A stretch of DNA of 64,000 nt from Cichorium intybus (Eukaryota; Streptophyta; Magnoliopsida; Asterales; Asteraceae): positions 79,697,357-79,761,356 of the forward strand of contig CM042017.1 of the NCBI GenBank assembly GCA_023525715.1. Reading direction: 5' to 3'. Under the pieces are notes generated by a model. The model was given only the letters and a program-made list of their open reading frames with translations. It was not told the origin of the DNA and did no database searches. This document shows, in pieces, positions 10,814 through 21,803 of this stretch (position 1 is the first letter of the stretch; each line of letters starts with the position of its first letter). Both the position numbers and the translations under genes were made by a program.

Positions 10814-13708
10814 TTACATAGAGACGTTGGGCAAACGGGCAACAAGCTGCGCCGCTAGCCCTTTTTGAATGGCAAAGCTGATACGCTTAAAAACAAAATC
10901 CAAAGATCTAAGGGACATGATGGTACTCTGCATAACCCGTTGAACTCTGTTGAGTAGCTCCACAGCTTCAGGAGCGAGAAAACCAAAGGTATCAAAAGCG
11001 AAAGGGATAAACACATGTTGATTTTCACGACATGCCTTTTCGTGTTTATCCACTTTGCATGCAGCTGCTTTCAAAGTCGCTTGCCTCCCTGTGAAACCTC
11101 CACTCCTCAAGTTCACAAGAGGGGAAACCCCGGTAAGGTCCACACATGCATGTTTACCTCCCATCCATCCGAAGACTAAAATGTCAGCAGGCCTGAGAGT
11201 AGATCTCCCGTCTGAAGGGTCCGTCAAAAAGTTAACAGGAGCTTCTTTACGTACCGAAACCCCGGCACGTCGGCAGACGTCAAAAAGAACATCCCTAACC
11301 ATATCATGACGGTATTTGAAACCTGGGAGCTCCCGACAATGAACAGCATGATCCCCAAAAGAGTCCAAGCACGCCTTGCGACAAACCGGACATATCTCGT
11401 CGCTCGGAAAAAGAGGAATCATAAGGCGGTACCGTAGAATAGCGCGATATTCCACAGGGGACATATGTAGATCGAGGCCGTCAATGGGGATAGCTAGCAA
11501 AAAATCCTGTGCATGAGGAGCTCGAAGACACTCCAATACAGCTTTCTGCCTGAACGTCATGTGAAAGTCGTTTTCCATATCCTTGATGATCTTACTAAAG
11601 AGAGCATTCGCCAATGTTTTTTGGGATTTAGGGGGGGCGATGTCCTTATTAGTGAAACCGTTACAGTCAAAATCTGGAATTGTGCCACGCAGACGATCCA
11701 AAGCAGAATAATAATCAATGTCCATACCACATATGCCACTGTGGCGCAAGATGTGGTCTTGTAAGGCCCAAGATTGGGCCCTCGATGCTACAAAAGCGTA
11801 CGATGAAGCCTCACTAGCCGAGTACAAACCCAAACCACCAAAACGTATTGGTAAGGAAACCAACCGCCAGTGGAAGTCTCCAAAGTAAGGGCCACCAACC
11901 ACAATGTCTTCGATGGAACCACGCAACCCTTTGTCAAAAAACAAAGCTGCCTCCTCCATGTGCACCGGTTGGCAAGTTCTTAAACCAAAGAAAAGTTTAG
12001 CAATGCCCATACAAGAACGTAGCAAAAGGAGCTGACTCTGCGGGTCACAAAGCTGGGGAAGAAGGCCCATCAAATCAACAGCCTTGACAGCTCTCTTCAA
12101 GGCGAGCCCACTAATGAACCCAGCGTCTCTGCTAACAGCCCCCCCAAGGAGCTTTACTCCCAAAGAAGGTCTACCAATATCTGCTGGGAAACAGCCGTCA
12201 CGAACTTTCCTACCATCACAAGAGGGCAAAAAAATCTCAGTTTTCTTAATATTCAGCTCCAGAACCAACCCTGGACCATCCTCCTGAATAATGTTTAACA
12301 CATTCACCACCTCATCGGAGTCTCCAATAACGGTCCCATCATCTAAATACCAAGCATGGAGCAGTAGCTTGCAATTGTCTCGAATTTTATGCACGAGAGG
12401 GTGTAAAACAAGGGCAAAAAGAAGGGGTCCCAATGGACCACCTTGTTGAACCCCAGAGGTGGACCATATATGGGTGTCACCTATGTAAAGCCTGGATGCC
12501 CTCCCATATAAGAAATCGACCCACAAGGAAATAGAAGGGCACATCCTTCTAACCTCGCGGAGTAAGACGGATCTATCCACCATGTTAAAAGCATTCGAGA
12601 AATCCACCGCAAGCAGGGTAAGGGACCCATTATCGTGGTGTTTACACAACACCCGATTGGCACAATGCGAAACAGTCTCAGCACCCCCGGACACGCCGAC
12701 CCCAAATTGAAAATCGTTAAGGTATTTAACCCTATCTTTCCCAACTCCCTTCATAGCCACCTTCGAAACCAACCGCCTCCATATAGTACCAACTGCAATT
12801 GGCCGGATCCCGTTGTCTGGTTTAATAAGAGGCGTGAGAGGTGCAGAAGCAACAAACTCTGCCAAAACAGACGGACATCTTCCCCCTAACCATAAATTAA
12901 CAACTGAGGTTATGACCCGTATGAGATCTGTGGCTAAAGCTGAACCCTCTCCGCATAGGGCATCTAAAATATGTTGGGCCCTCAAGCCATCTCTACCACA
13001 AGAAGTCCCTTTAGGGAAAGATTTAATGCAACCAAGAACACTATCGAAATCGGCTACAAGGGGAGGCTCAGAGTAAAAGGTGCCCGACATAGAAGGGGGT
13101 GGTTTCAGAGGATGCTTATCCTCTAAGGCTTTAATGGTATCACCATTATAAGGCGCAACACCAGAGGAGCATAAAACTTTAACTGCGGCAGTAAAATGAC
13201 CATCTGCAACTTTACGGAGACATTGTCTAATGTTGGTCTTAGCCGTTGTGTTAGGCCGTGTGTTGTCCCCGCCCTGGCTCATGTGCCCACCCCCGTAGTT
13301 GTCGAAAATGTTGTTTAAAAGGGTGGGGACACCGTCCTTTTTCCCCCATGTAGCCAAGGACTTCAGGATGCAACTTTGTTGAATGGAGTTTCTGTTCCCA
13401 GATCTACTTTCTTGTCTGTTGTTGGGCCTAAACACCTGCAGCGTGCAACGCGGTAGAAGGAACAACCTAACCCAAGCATCAACAGAGTTGGGCTGGGCAA
13501 TCACCTTGTAAATTGCTGATTTAAAAGCCTGCGAGAAAGCTAAACGACAACTGTGAGGGATACTTTTGACAGTGATAGGCGTTTTAAAGACACGGTCAAG
13601 AAGCTCAACATTCATAACCCATTCCTCTGAAACATTTGGCACATAATTCTGAGCATCCGGCTTAACAATACCGACAACATAATGCATGAAGCGCAACGCA
13701 AACAACAA
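10814..13708 (-). CDS. Reverse transcriptase with C-terminal zinc finger and nuclease-like domain, 964 aa, intact
   Basis: RT motifs in order: VDFSNAF (motif A, Asp about 369), GVQQGGPLGPLLF (motif B, about 419-431) and YLDDGT (catalytic YxDD, about 454-459). No LTR, gag, protease or integrase is near, so it is not an LTR element. Near the C-terminus CPVC-x10-HAVHC (about 773-791) makes a zinc-binding knuckle. It is followed by RPAD (about 839-842), a 14-residue gap, then VDLTG (Asp about 857). This layout resembles the restriction-like endonuclease of R2/Utopia-type non-LTR retrotransposons, not the APE nuclease of L1. The ORF has no stop or frameshift, unlike every other element here. The N-terminus may continue upstream through an intron; no poly(A) or target duplication was found. 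Confidence 0.7.
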   Translation of the reverse strand: MLFALRFMHYVVGIVKPDAQNYVPNVSEEWVMNVELLDRVFKTPITVKSIPHSCRLAFSQAFKSAIYKVIAQPNSVDAWVRLFLLPRCTLQVFRPNNRQESRSGNRNSIQQSCILKSLATWGKKDGVPTLLNNIFDNYGGGHMSQGGDNTRPNTTAKTNIRQCLRKVADGHFTAAVKVLCSSGVAPYNGDTIKALEDKHPLKPPPSMSGTFYSEPPLVADFDSVLGCIKSFPKGTSCGRDGLRAQHILDALCGEGSALATDLIRVITSVVNLWLGGRCPSVLAEFVASAPLTPLIKPDNGIRPIAVGTIWRRLVSKVAMKGVGKDRVKYLNDFQFGVGVSGGAETVSHCANRVLCKHHDNGSLTLLAVDFSNAFNMVDRSVLLREVRRMCPSISLWVDFLYGRASRLYIGDTHIWSTSGVQQGGPLGPLLFALVLHPLVHKIRDNCKLLLHAWYLDDGTVIGDSDEVVNVLNIIQEDGPGLVLELNIKKTEIFLPSCDGRKVRDGCFPADIGRPSLGVKLLGGAVSRDAGFISGLALKRAVKAVDLMGLLPQLCDPQSQLLLLRSCMGIAKLFFGLRTCQPVHMEEAALFFDKGLRGSIEDIVVGGPYFGDFHWRLVSLPIRFGGLGLYSASEASSYAFVASRAQSWALQDHILRHSGICGMDIDYYSALDRLRGTIPDFDCNGFTNKDIAPPKSQKTLANALFSKIIKDMENDFHMTFRQKAVLECLRAPHAQDFLLAIPIDGLDLHMSPVEYRAILRYRLMIPLFPSDEICPVCRKACLDSFGDHAVHCRELPGFKYRHDMVRDVLFDVCRRAGVSVRKEAPVNFLTDPSDGRSTLRPADILVFGWMGGKHACVDLTGVSPLVNLRSGGFTGRQATLKAAACKVDKHEKACRENQHVFIPFAFDTFGFLAPEAVELLNRVQRVMQSTIMSLRSLDFVFKRISFAIQKGLAAQLVARLPNVSM

Positions 13709-13811
13709 ATCTTAAGCGATATACAAGCCATGTAAATTACACCTGGCAATCTTAAGGGTGATAACCTAGCGATGCTTTTAGCGGTAAATGAATGTATTAC
13801 GATAAACATAG

Positions 13812-15305
13812 GACAAATATGTAAATTTAGCTTTATTTATTTGTTTTTTTAATATAGTATGTAACTTTTTAATTGAACTAATGTAATTTTTGTTTATTAA
13901 ATCTTATATTTTGATTAAATTAGTTTACTGTTTGTTTTATCAAATCCTGTGTTTTTAATTTTAATTGTGATTAAGTTTATTAAATAACTGAAAAATAGAA
14001 TTAATTTGGTGATGTTGAATGGTAAGTACCCAATAGGGGGTGTGGTGTTGATGTTAAGATGATGTGGGACTGAGGTGGTAAAGGTTTTAGTTTGATGGTC
14101 TGAAATGAAGGTTTAAAGCTTTTCGATTTTGTTCATGCTTGTTAAATTGGGTTGCTGCTTTAGGATGCGACTATGATAGATGGATTCTACTTTAGATCCT
14201 CTCTGGTTTTCTTCTTGATCATAGCAAAGGTAAACACATGAAAACCTTATTGTAGTTTACATTTGTTGTTTGAATTCAATGAACATAGATCCTTACAAAA
14301 TTGACAGTTTTCTTGTTCAATCTACTTAGGTTTTATGCTTTTTGTGTTTTAAATAACCATAAAAATCCAACAGATATACTAGCCAATTTTATACCCAATG
14401 TACCAACCTCCATAAAGTTTCTCGATCTAGTCATGCACCGACCAAGAACTGACCATCTTGAAGTCCTTGCTACTTTGCCACAACTTCTAGCCATTGCTGC
14501 AAATAACTTAATTGCTATAAATCTCTTAAATTTATCATTTTATATATGAATCTAAATGCCCTCATGTTTCAATCTAATACCGTCAAAATCGCCAAATTAT
14601 AGTTGCTTTATAATATACTACAAGTATTGAGTACAAACAATGCACTTACTATTAATACTTCAATGCCTAAAAAATGACACGTTATATGTTGTCCAACTAT
14701 CATAACATCTTAGATTAAACCCTCAAACCTTCCAGATTTAGCTTTTAATATAACTTTATCGACAACGAAGAACTTATTCCACCGCTAGTGCCACCCTCTC
14801 CCAAGCATCTTAGGAATCGTTAGAATTTTACAAAGCAAATGGATTACAACCACTTACATCACAATCAATAGCTATCGTCTTTTTTATTTGATGGACAACA
14901 TAAAACGACATCATATTTTTTATACCTGATTTTTTTATTAACCACTTACATCACAATCAATAGCTATGTCTTTCGTTGTCCGGTAGGGAGATTATTAGAC
15001 AACCTGAAATATGAGAGAGAAAGAGAAAGGAGAAATGGATGTGAAAGGGGATCTTAAAAATAATAATACTCGATAATTAGATTATCAAGAAAACAAAATT
15101 AGGGGCAAACGTCTTTTACAAACACTTAACGGCGGGCAGATTACTTGATGTGTTAGAGGGTTGGACCAACCGTGAAAGAAAAATGAAGTTAATTAAAGGA
15201 TAAAGGTGCTTGATGCACCAAACTGTAAGAACCATTTATGTAACGTTTTAAAAATAATGTTAAAAACTAGAAATATTAAAATATAATAGTTTTATAAGTT
15301 ATATT
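13812..15305. other. AT-rich intergenic DNA
   Basis: Short ORFs such as the one at 14301-14549 show no family resemblance. ACCACTTACATCACAATC with flanking bases is duplicated at about 14845 and 14940. No gene or element boundaries were recognised. Confidence 0.45.
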
Positions 15306-15311
15306 AAGAGA

Positions 15312-15530
15312 AAGAGTAAGTTATATTTTTGGTACTTATGGTTTGCATCAAACTGCAGTTTTGGAAATTTTGCACTTTTGTCCTCATGGTTGGCAAAATA
15401 CATCAATTTTGGTCCATGATCCATATAAAAAAACCCATTTACCGTTTTAATTCCTTTTCCTCTTTATTTTTATTGATTTATATATTTTAACAATAAAAAA
15501 AATTAACCCCACCCCCACTCTCACACCATA

Positions 15531-15579
<49 letters not shown>

Positions 15580-16740
15580 AAAGAAAACACACATAGATAA
15601 CACGTTAGGGATACAATCCATTCTCTATGAACCCTTCCCCCTTTTTCTCTCACACACACACTCCCTCTCTCTCACTCCCTCCCTCTCTTTCCTTCTTTCT
15701 TAAAAAGTTGCAACTAGAAAAAATACATATGCATTGAATTTTTAGCATTTAAAACCATCCTTAAACTTAGAAACTAAGGTGAAGAAAAGGTCAAAATCTT
15801 CTTAGGCTGAAGGGTGTGCCAGGCACACACCCGCATCCTTGCTGATATGGCGCCTAAAACACAGCCAAACACCGCTCTCCTCCGCGTCCCCGCATCCTCC
15901 GTCCTCACACGTTCCTGGGGAGACAACCCAGGAACGCGGTGTTCTCCTTTCCTATTGGCTGTACCGGTTCTCTCTCTCCCACCTCAGCTTCTTCTCTTGC
16001 GTTCTTCCGGCGAGCACACCCCACAGCCTTAGATCTTAGTTTGTTTCAAGACTCAAGAACCAATCTCGATGATTAAACTTGTAACATGGATTGTGGTTGT
16101 CTGATTTTGTCCCATAAAGCTGATGATGAACATCATGATGAAACGAACATTCTAATAGATGATTGTCCAAAGCTCCAAATGTGTATGTGAAGAAAAAATC
16201 TCGAAAAACCTCACAAAATCATGGTTGAACATCAGCGATAGTGTTGCAACTTCAATATTTATTATCATCTTCACCTTTCTTGCTCAAGAACAACTGGACT
16301 GTTCAAGATCCACCGAATATTAACCACGAACCATCTAGATAAAGAGTTTATTCACCGGGCAATAACCTTAACTTGGAACTTAACTTGGAACTGGTTGGAG
16401 TCGAAGGCGAAGGTGGGGGAGGCTAGGGTTTTCCAGTGGGGTGGTGGCGGTATAAAGAGAGAGACGGGCAAAAGTTGGGTTTGAGAAGGAAGGGGGCTTT
16501 AATTTTTACTCATTTCCTTTAATATTAAATATGTAAATTATTAAAAAAACAAAAGAGAAATAAATTGTAAAAGATAATATGGTCTTTTTATAATGGATCT
16601 AGAGACTAAAATTGAAATATTTGACAACCATAAAAACGAAAAATAAAATTTTTGGAACCACAAAAACAAGAGTACAAACAAAAACTTAGACAAAAATTTG
16701 AAATTTTATTTAAACTACAACACCAAACTGTAATTTACTC
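15312..16740. mobile_element. TIR element with (TC)n just inside one end
   Basis: The left end (about 15312-15430, ATTTTTGGTACTTATGGTTT, then CAATTTTGGTCCATGATCC) is mirrored on the right (about 16595-16740, GGATCTAGAGACTAAAATTG and onward). A (TC)n run at 15532-15573 follows the left arm. The interior 15800-16450 is richer in G+C and may be captured transcript sequence, but no protein family is recognised. The design matches the neighbour at 16850-18430. Confidence 0.5.
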
Positions 16741-16849
16741 TTAAAATTTTGATTTCTATATATTATAATGTTGTTGTCATAAAACTACAAAAAAAAAAAA
16801 ATTAGATCATGTCAAGCGATAATTTAATTTATTAATATAAATATTTGAG

Positions 16850-17088
16850 TAAACTACAAATTTGGTCCCTGTGGTTTACTAAAATCTGTGGGTAAGATCC
16901 AAAATCTTTTCGACTTGCACCACCGGTCCAAAAACTGAAAACTTTTGTGGTTTTGGTCCCTGAAAAAGTTAAAAAGACTCTTTTGCCCTTTTAATGTCTT
17001 TTTTACATTTTTATATTTATTTTAATATCTGTTTAATTTAAAAATAATAGAAATAAATAAGGCATGGCCCACCCCATCCCCAAACGTA

Positions 17089-17127
<39 letters not shown>

Positions 17128-18430
17128 CCACCATATTCGTCGGGAAGCTGCTTCACAAAACCAGCTTAAAGTCTATTTTCAGCCTGAGCTTTATCAGAAG
17201 ATGGAGCAGAACAAGCTCACGTCCATGAAAAGGGTACTAAAGCCTCATCAATTTCAATACTCTGAAGACAAAGTAGTAAAAAAAATCAGAGAGATCGTTC
17301 CGATTACCTATGCTTGCTACGATTTGTATCTTGATGCTGATAATGAGACAATGGCCTGGTTATTCGCTATTGACGGTCTATTCTTGATTGATCAACTTGG
17401 TTCTTATTCTGATCATCAGTTTCCAATAGATGCAACAGATTTTATCATGCTATAAAATCAGATTCCTCTAATTGTGTTGAAGGAAATTATAAATACCCTC
17501 TCAGGGGGAATTAATGTTAAAGCGCAAGAAGATTACTGGGAATCCAAGTTTGGATTTTTCTGCAACTACCATCGATGGAGGAGGATCCGAGGGTGGAATA
17601 TGGTTCGAATTTTTGATGAACAAATTGCTTCCATGGCTGATGAACAAATTGCTTCCAAATTGCTTCCATGGCTGATGGTATCTAAAAGAACCCGTTTCAA
17701 AATTTCAATATTTTGGGAATTTTCCAGAGGTCGAATTCAGTTTTTGACACCCTTACCGTTTTCAGTCATTTTTAATTCTAGGTTGATTGTGTGTGTGATC
17801 GTGGTTTAAATCTGAAGCAGAAACGAGGATGAGGGAGAGGGAGAGAGAGACAGTCGGGTAACCCTCTCCGATTGAGTCGAATGATTGGTGATTCAGGTGT
17901 ACCTTGCCTTTGAGCCACATGCGATCTTCAACGAAACTAGGGCTTACAGAGACGGTGGTGGCGATTGAGTCGGAAGATAAGAAGAGGAAGAAGGAGAAGA
18001 GAAAAGTAGAGATTTCACCTGTTATTGATTGCACGCCTAACCCGCTATACAGACCCAGTTTGAGATTTCTCTTTTTTTCCCATTTACAGGTTTGGTGGAG
18101 AAAAGGGGATGAGAATGTGAGAGAAAGAAGAAGAGAGACTGTGCGTTGAAAGATGAACGGATGAAGGGAGGGGTGGAGAGAGAGAGAGAGAGAGAGAGGG
18201 GAGGGTCACGTGGGTGGAAGGGTGTTGCTTTTTACCTTTTTAATTATAAAATTTATAAAATGAATATAAAAAATGAAAAAATAAATCAAAAGGGTATTAT
18301 AGTCTTTTAATGTTTGACAGGGACAGAATCCACAAACCTTTATGCTTTTTGGACGACTCATGCAAGTCCAAAACTTTTTGGACCTTAGTCACACTTTTGT
18401 GCAAACCACAGGGACCATAAGCCAAACAAG
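16850..18430. mobile_element. Pack-type TIR element carrying a DUF247 fragment
   Basis: The left terminus carries TTTGGTCCCTGTGGTTT (from about 16859) and the right carries its mirror, AAACCACAGGGACCATAAG (about 18405). Subterminal AAAAGTTTTGGAC-type words are also inverted. (CT)n at 17091-17121 and (GA)n at 18178-18199 lie symmetrically inside the arms, with matching CCCACCC/GGGTGGA flanks. Target duplication not resolved. The cargo is the DUF247 piece. Confidence 0.6.
17138..17690 (+). pseudogene. DUF247 (UPF0481) gene fragment captured in the TIR element
   Basis: The frame opening before the ATG at 17201 reads MEQNKLTSMKRVLKPHQ, then KIREIVPITYACYDLYLDAD, then AWLFAIDGLFLIDQL, and continues to NQIPLIVLKEI. 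The ACY, IDG-F-LL and NQIP motifs identify plant DUF247 proteins. A TAA at 17453 interrupts the usual L-E-N-Q-I-P stretch (Glu codon lost by transversion). The C-terminal half, including the usual membrane anchor, is missing. Only the N-terminal third to half of the family length is present. Some DUF247 proteins act in grass self-incompatibility; no function is claimed here. Confidence 0.65.
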
Positions 18431-19713
18431 GAGACTTGCTGAGGAATATTTTGTTTTAAGTTGTAAGTAGCTATAACTGATATGAACTGCATGATCCTGG
18501 ACAAAGGTCATGGATAATCTGTGATTTGATCTTGTTAGTCTTCCACTACATGTGCTATGTGTTTATATGATTGAATCCCAACATTTAATCTTGCTTTTAG
18601 CCTAGAAGAAGTTCTGTCAGTCTGGTTTTCTGGTGTCTTGGGTGTGAGTCATTAGATGGATTCTGGTTTGGATCCTTATATCCAAACAACGATATGAATT
18701 CATAATTCATCTTGTTAGTTGATGCAATTGTTATGAACTGTATGATCCTAGCTTATAAACATGATGATTCTTGTTATGAATTTTTTATGATCTTATGATT
18801 TGATCTAAGTTAGTCTTCTGGTTTGCAAATTGTTTTGTTATTATGATCAAATTCCAACAATTAAGGGGATAAAGCTACATTTTTACCAATAAGAACTTAA
18901 TAAGGAACCTAATGGATCAAGATGAAACTATATATTAGCTTTTTGATTGTCTTAGGTGACCACTAAGTGTCAAAAGGTGCAGAGGTGAAGGGGCTTATGC
19001 TAGGTAATGAGATGAGTAATTCTCCATGAGTACATGTTGGTAAACCTTATTTTTGGAAAATATGTGATTTAATTAGATTCTATCCATATTTAATTAGTGT
19101 ATTACTTGGTCCATGTATTGCATATACAAAATATTGTTGTGGAAATATTTTATATATAATACTTACTTGTTCGAAACTTGTTTAAAGATCATCCTTCATA
19201 TGTATTCATGTCAGATGCTTATGGACTTGTGTGGCTCGGGCACTTGTTGGGATTGATTATTTTATTTTGAACCTTAGTAGTCATGTTAGCAAAGTGCTAA
19301 TGGGATAGGACTAGCTAACTCATTGCAAGGTATATATGTGATTGTCATATATATCTAAATTGACCTTAATGGCCACATAAGTTATTCCGAGGGTAACGGA
19401 TCATGAGTGTATTCTCATTCTGGTAGTCAGCCAACCACCCATCAGTGAGTGCAGCTTGGAAGTGACTTTATGAGTGTAGTGAACTTGGGATGGGGTTAGT
19501 TGGATGTTCATTGCATCCATGAATCCTATTTTGGTTTGTTGTGATAATTCAATTAAAATACTCTTCAATCCAATCACTTATAAGTATAAAGAGATTTTGA
19601 AATCATAAATATGAAATGATATCTACAAATGTTTTGGGGAAATTTAACTTGAAGTTAGAGTATCATTTTTACCGAATTTTCACTGAAAGTCAAATGACCT
19701 TTGGATGTATAAT
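18431..19713. other. AT-rich intergenic DNA, nothing recognised
   Basis: No coding signature on either strand. ATGGATTCTGGTTTGGATCC near 18655 has a weak partner near 14180, too short to interpret. Confidence 0.4.
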
Positions 19714-19950
19714 TGTGACAGTCCTAGTCAGCTCATACAAGATACTGTTTGCTTTAGAGCCACTTGCCTGGAGAACTTCCCAGGGTGGTCACCCATCCTA
19801 AAAATTTCTCCTACATGAGCATGCTTAACTATAAAGTTCTCATTAGATCTATGCCCCCCGTGGCTTTAAAATGCATCACATAGGGGAGGTTTCCACAACC
19901 ATCTTAAGGAGTGTTTCGTTATCCTCCCCAACTGATGTGGGATCCGTGTA
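19714..19950 (-). mobile_element. Cassandra-type TRIM LTR with 5S rRNA-like core
   Basis: On the minus strand GATCCCACATCAGTTGGGGA leads to a 5S-like segment with AGTTAAGCATGCTC and TTTAGGATGGGTGACC, then CTGGGAAGTTCTC, ending TGTCACA. That is the 5S gene-internal promoter region embedded in an LTR, the hallmark of Cassandra. A polypurine stretch (AGGGGGAGGAGAAGGG, 19958-19973) precedes it, marking it as the 3' LTR of a minus-strand copy. The internal region is very short, with a Met-tRNA-type primer site TGGTATCAAAGCC at 20019-20031, duplicated at 20089-20101. Confidence 0.7.
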
Positions 19951-20109
19951 TGGTAAACCCTTCTCCTCCCCCTCTTTAGGGATTCGACATCCCTGTCGAA
20001 AACTACTACTTGTGTCTTGGCTTTGATACCATTTCTAACAACGCAAGTCAGATAATATTGTGATACCATTTCTAACAACCCAAGTCTTGGCTTTGATACC
20101 ATTTCTAAC

Positions 20110-20246
20110 AACCCAAATCCTATGATAACTCTTTGGTTAAGAATGTATGGGCGAGAGCAATTTTAGGATGGGTGGCCTTGAGATGTTTTCGTGTCGGGAG
20201 CTCAAAGCAGATAATATTGTGATACATGCTCAAGGTGAGTGTTACA
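20110..20246 (+). mobile_element. Second Cassandra-type LTR piece, opposite orientation
   Basis: The plus strand reads GGTTAAGAATGTATGGGCGA, GAGCAATTTTAGGATGGGTG and GGAGCTCAAAGCAGATAATA, ending GAGTGTTACA. These are the 5S-like core and the 3' part of the LTR. It faces the copy at 19714-19950, so the two LTRs are inverted rather than direct. Confidence 0.6.
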
Positions 20247-21803
20247 ACATCATTTAGAAACTTAGAAGACTTGTTAATTTAACTTTGGTTGTATTTGGTT
20301 GATTTAAACTTTTGTTTCAATGTATTGTAACTCCCTCATTGGACGTGAAAAACAAAGGACATGGTTTATACCTTTTGAACCAACTCTTTTGCCCTTGGAA
20401 TTCTTTTAAGATAAGAATTTTTATGAAAAATGGATTAAAGTTTTGAAAAAGGGTAATCATGCACTATTTTGGTAACATAAATTTCCTTGTGATTGTTTTT
20501 GGGACCACATTTTCGCAACTTCTCTTTAGTATAATTTCTTTTCAAAATCAGCTCATATCCTTTTTTAACGAAGCCAAATGGAGGGGGTGTTACATATGAA
20601 TCATGCACTTGGCGTTCGTAGTGACTGGAAATAGGATGTTAACATGCATGGGTGACTGAAAGTTCTTTGAGTTATCTAAAGCAAATGTTTACTGCCACAA
20701 GGTAATGAGATACACCGTTATGACTTTATAATGCAAAAGTAATTGTCTTTTTCTCTCACACACCTGTGTCTTACTGCTACAAGCAAAGGATAACAGTACA
20801 ATCATATGACACGTTTGGTACCATCTAACCTTTTCTCTTTCTGTAACACGTTAAGTTGTGGGTACGCATTTAACATGTGCTACAACCTTTTGGAGTATTT
20901 TTCAATATACTCTCCTCGTTATCCGGTTATTACAAAAAAAGGTGCATGGGAGAGTATATTTCATATTGTACTTGCATGGGACATGATGTTTGGTCACTTT
21001 CACTCTATCTCTAAGTCGGCATCCCTATTCTAGCATGTCTCTCTTAAAGGAACAAGTAATTTGTTCTCTTTTGAAAAGACAAGTTAAATATCTTTATCAT
21101 CCGGTGTTAATGGATATATAATGTCCATTCACATTCTCTCTTATCTCTCCATTATATTACAAGGTCAAAGAGAAAGTATTTTTCAAATAAACTGCAACAC
21201 GTCAAGTGCCTACACAGTGTTGCAGTACAACACGTCCATTCTCATTCACATTCTCCTTGGGTGTCTTGTCTACTAGAAAATTACTTTTCATACACGGGAC
21301 AACATGCCTACACGGTCTGCATTACGTCAAGTGCATGGGAGACGTATGCTACTAACACGTGCTACTAACATGTCACTCTCTTATGTCTCTATTTACATGC
21401 TACACATGCATATTCTGGACACAAAGGGTACACTCTTTTTCTGATTCAATGAAGTAACATACCCTCTCTTTTCATGTCTCACTCAAGGAAACTGGTTCAG
21501 TTCATTTCCAACAAGAAACAAGAAACTATGTTGACCACAATTACGCTAGATTTTGCATATGGTCTTATACAAAAAATTAAAATTTCAAACTCAGAGAGGG
21601 AAAAATGGAATATGACATTGGTATTAATGTTGACGATTAACTAGTATTCCTTAGCAAGCTCCGATGTTTCCGTAAAACTAAGTGGGCACTGACATTATTT
21701 CTCATTAGGGTATTTTCAAGAACAAATTTGAAAGAGATTGTCTGCTATGCGTATTCTCGTCCAAATTATTCCAACAGTCAGAAATTGAAACCAAAACCTA
21801 TTC
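20247..21803. other. Intergenic DNA with degenerate repeats
   Basis: 20336-20594 begins TGTAACTCCCTC and ends GGAGGGGGTGTTACA, like a 259-bp solo TRIM LTR, but flanks TGTAT and TATGA do not match. From 20800 to 21450 short words (GTGCATGGGAG, ACGTCAAGTGC, CAACACGT) recur irregularly. No gene seen. Confidence 0.35.

Noticed and set aside
19740..19860. 5S rRNA gene
   Set aside because: Only the internal promoter core resembles 5S, and an LTR end, purine tract and Met-type primer site surround it, so it is Cassandra LTR sequence.
20336..20594. Small solo TRIM LTR with TGTAACTCCCTC and GAGGGGGTGTTACA ends
   Set aside because: The ends are suggestive, but the 5-bp flanks do not match and no second copy is present, so it is only mentioned, not called.
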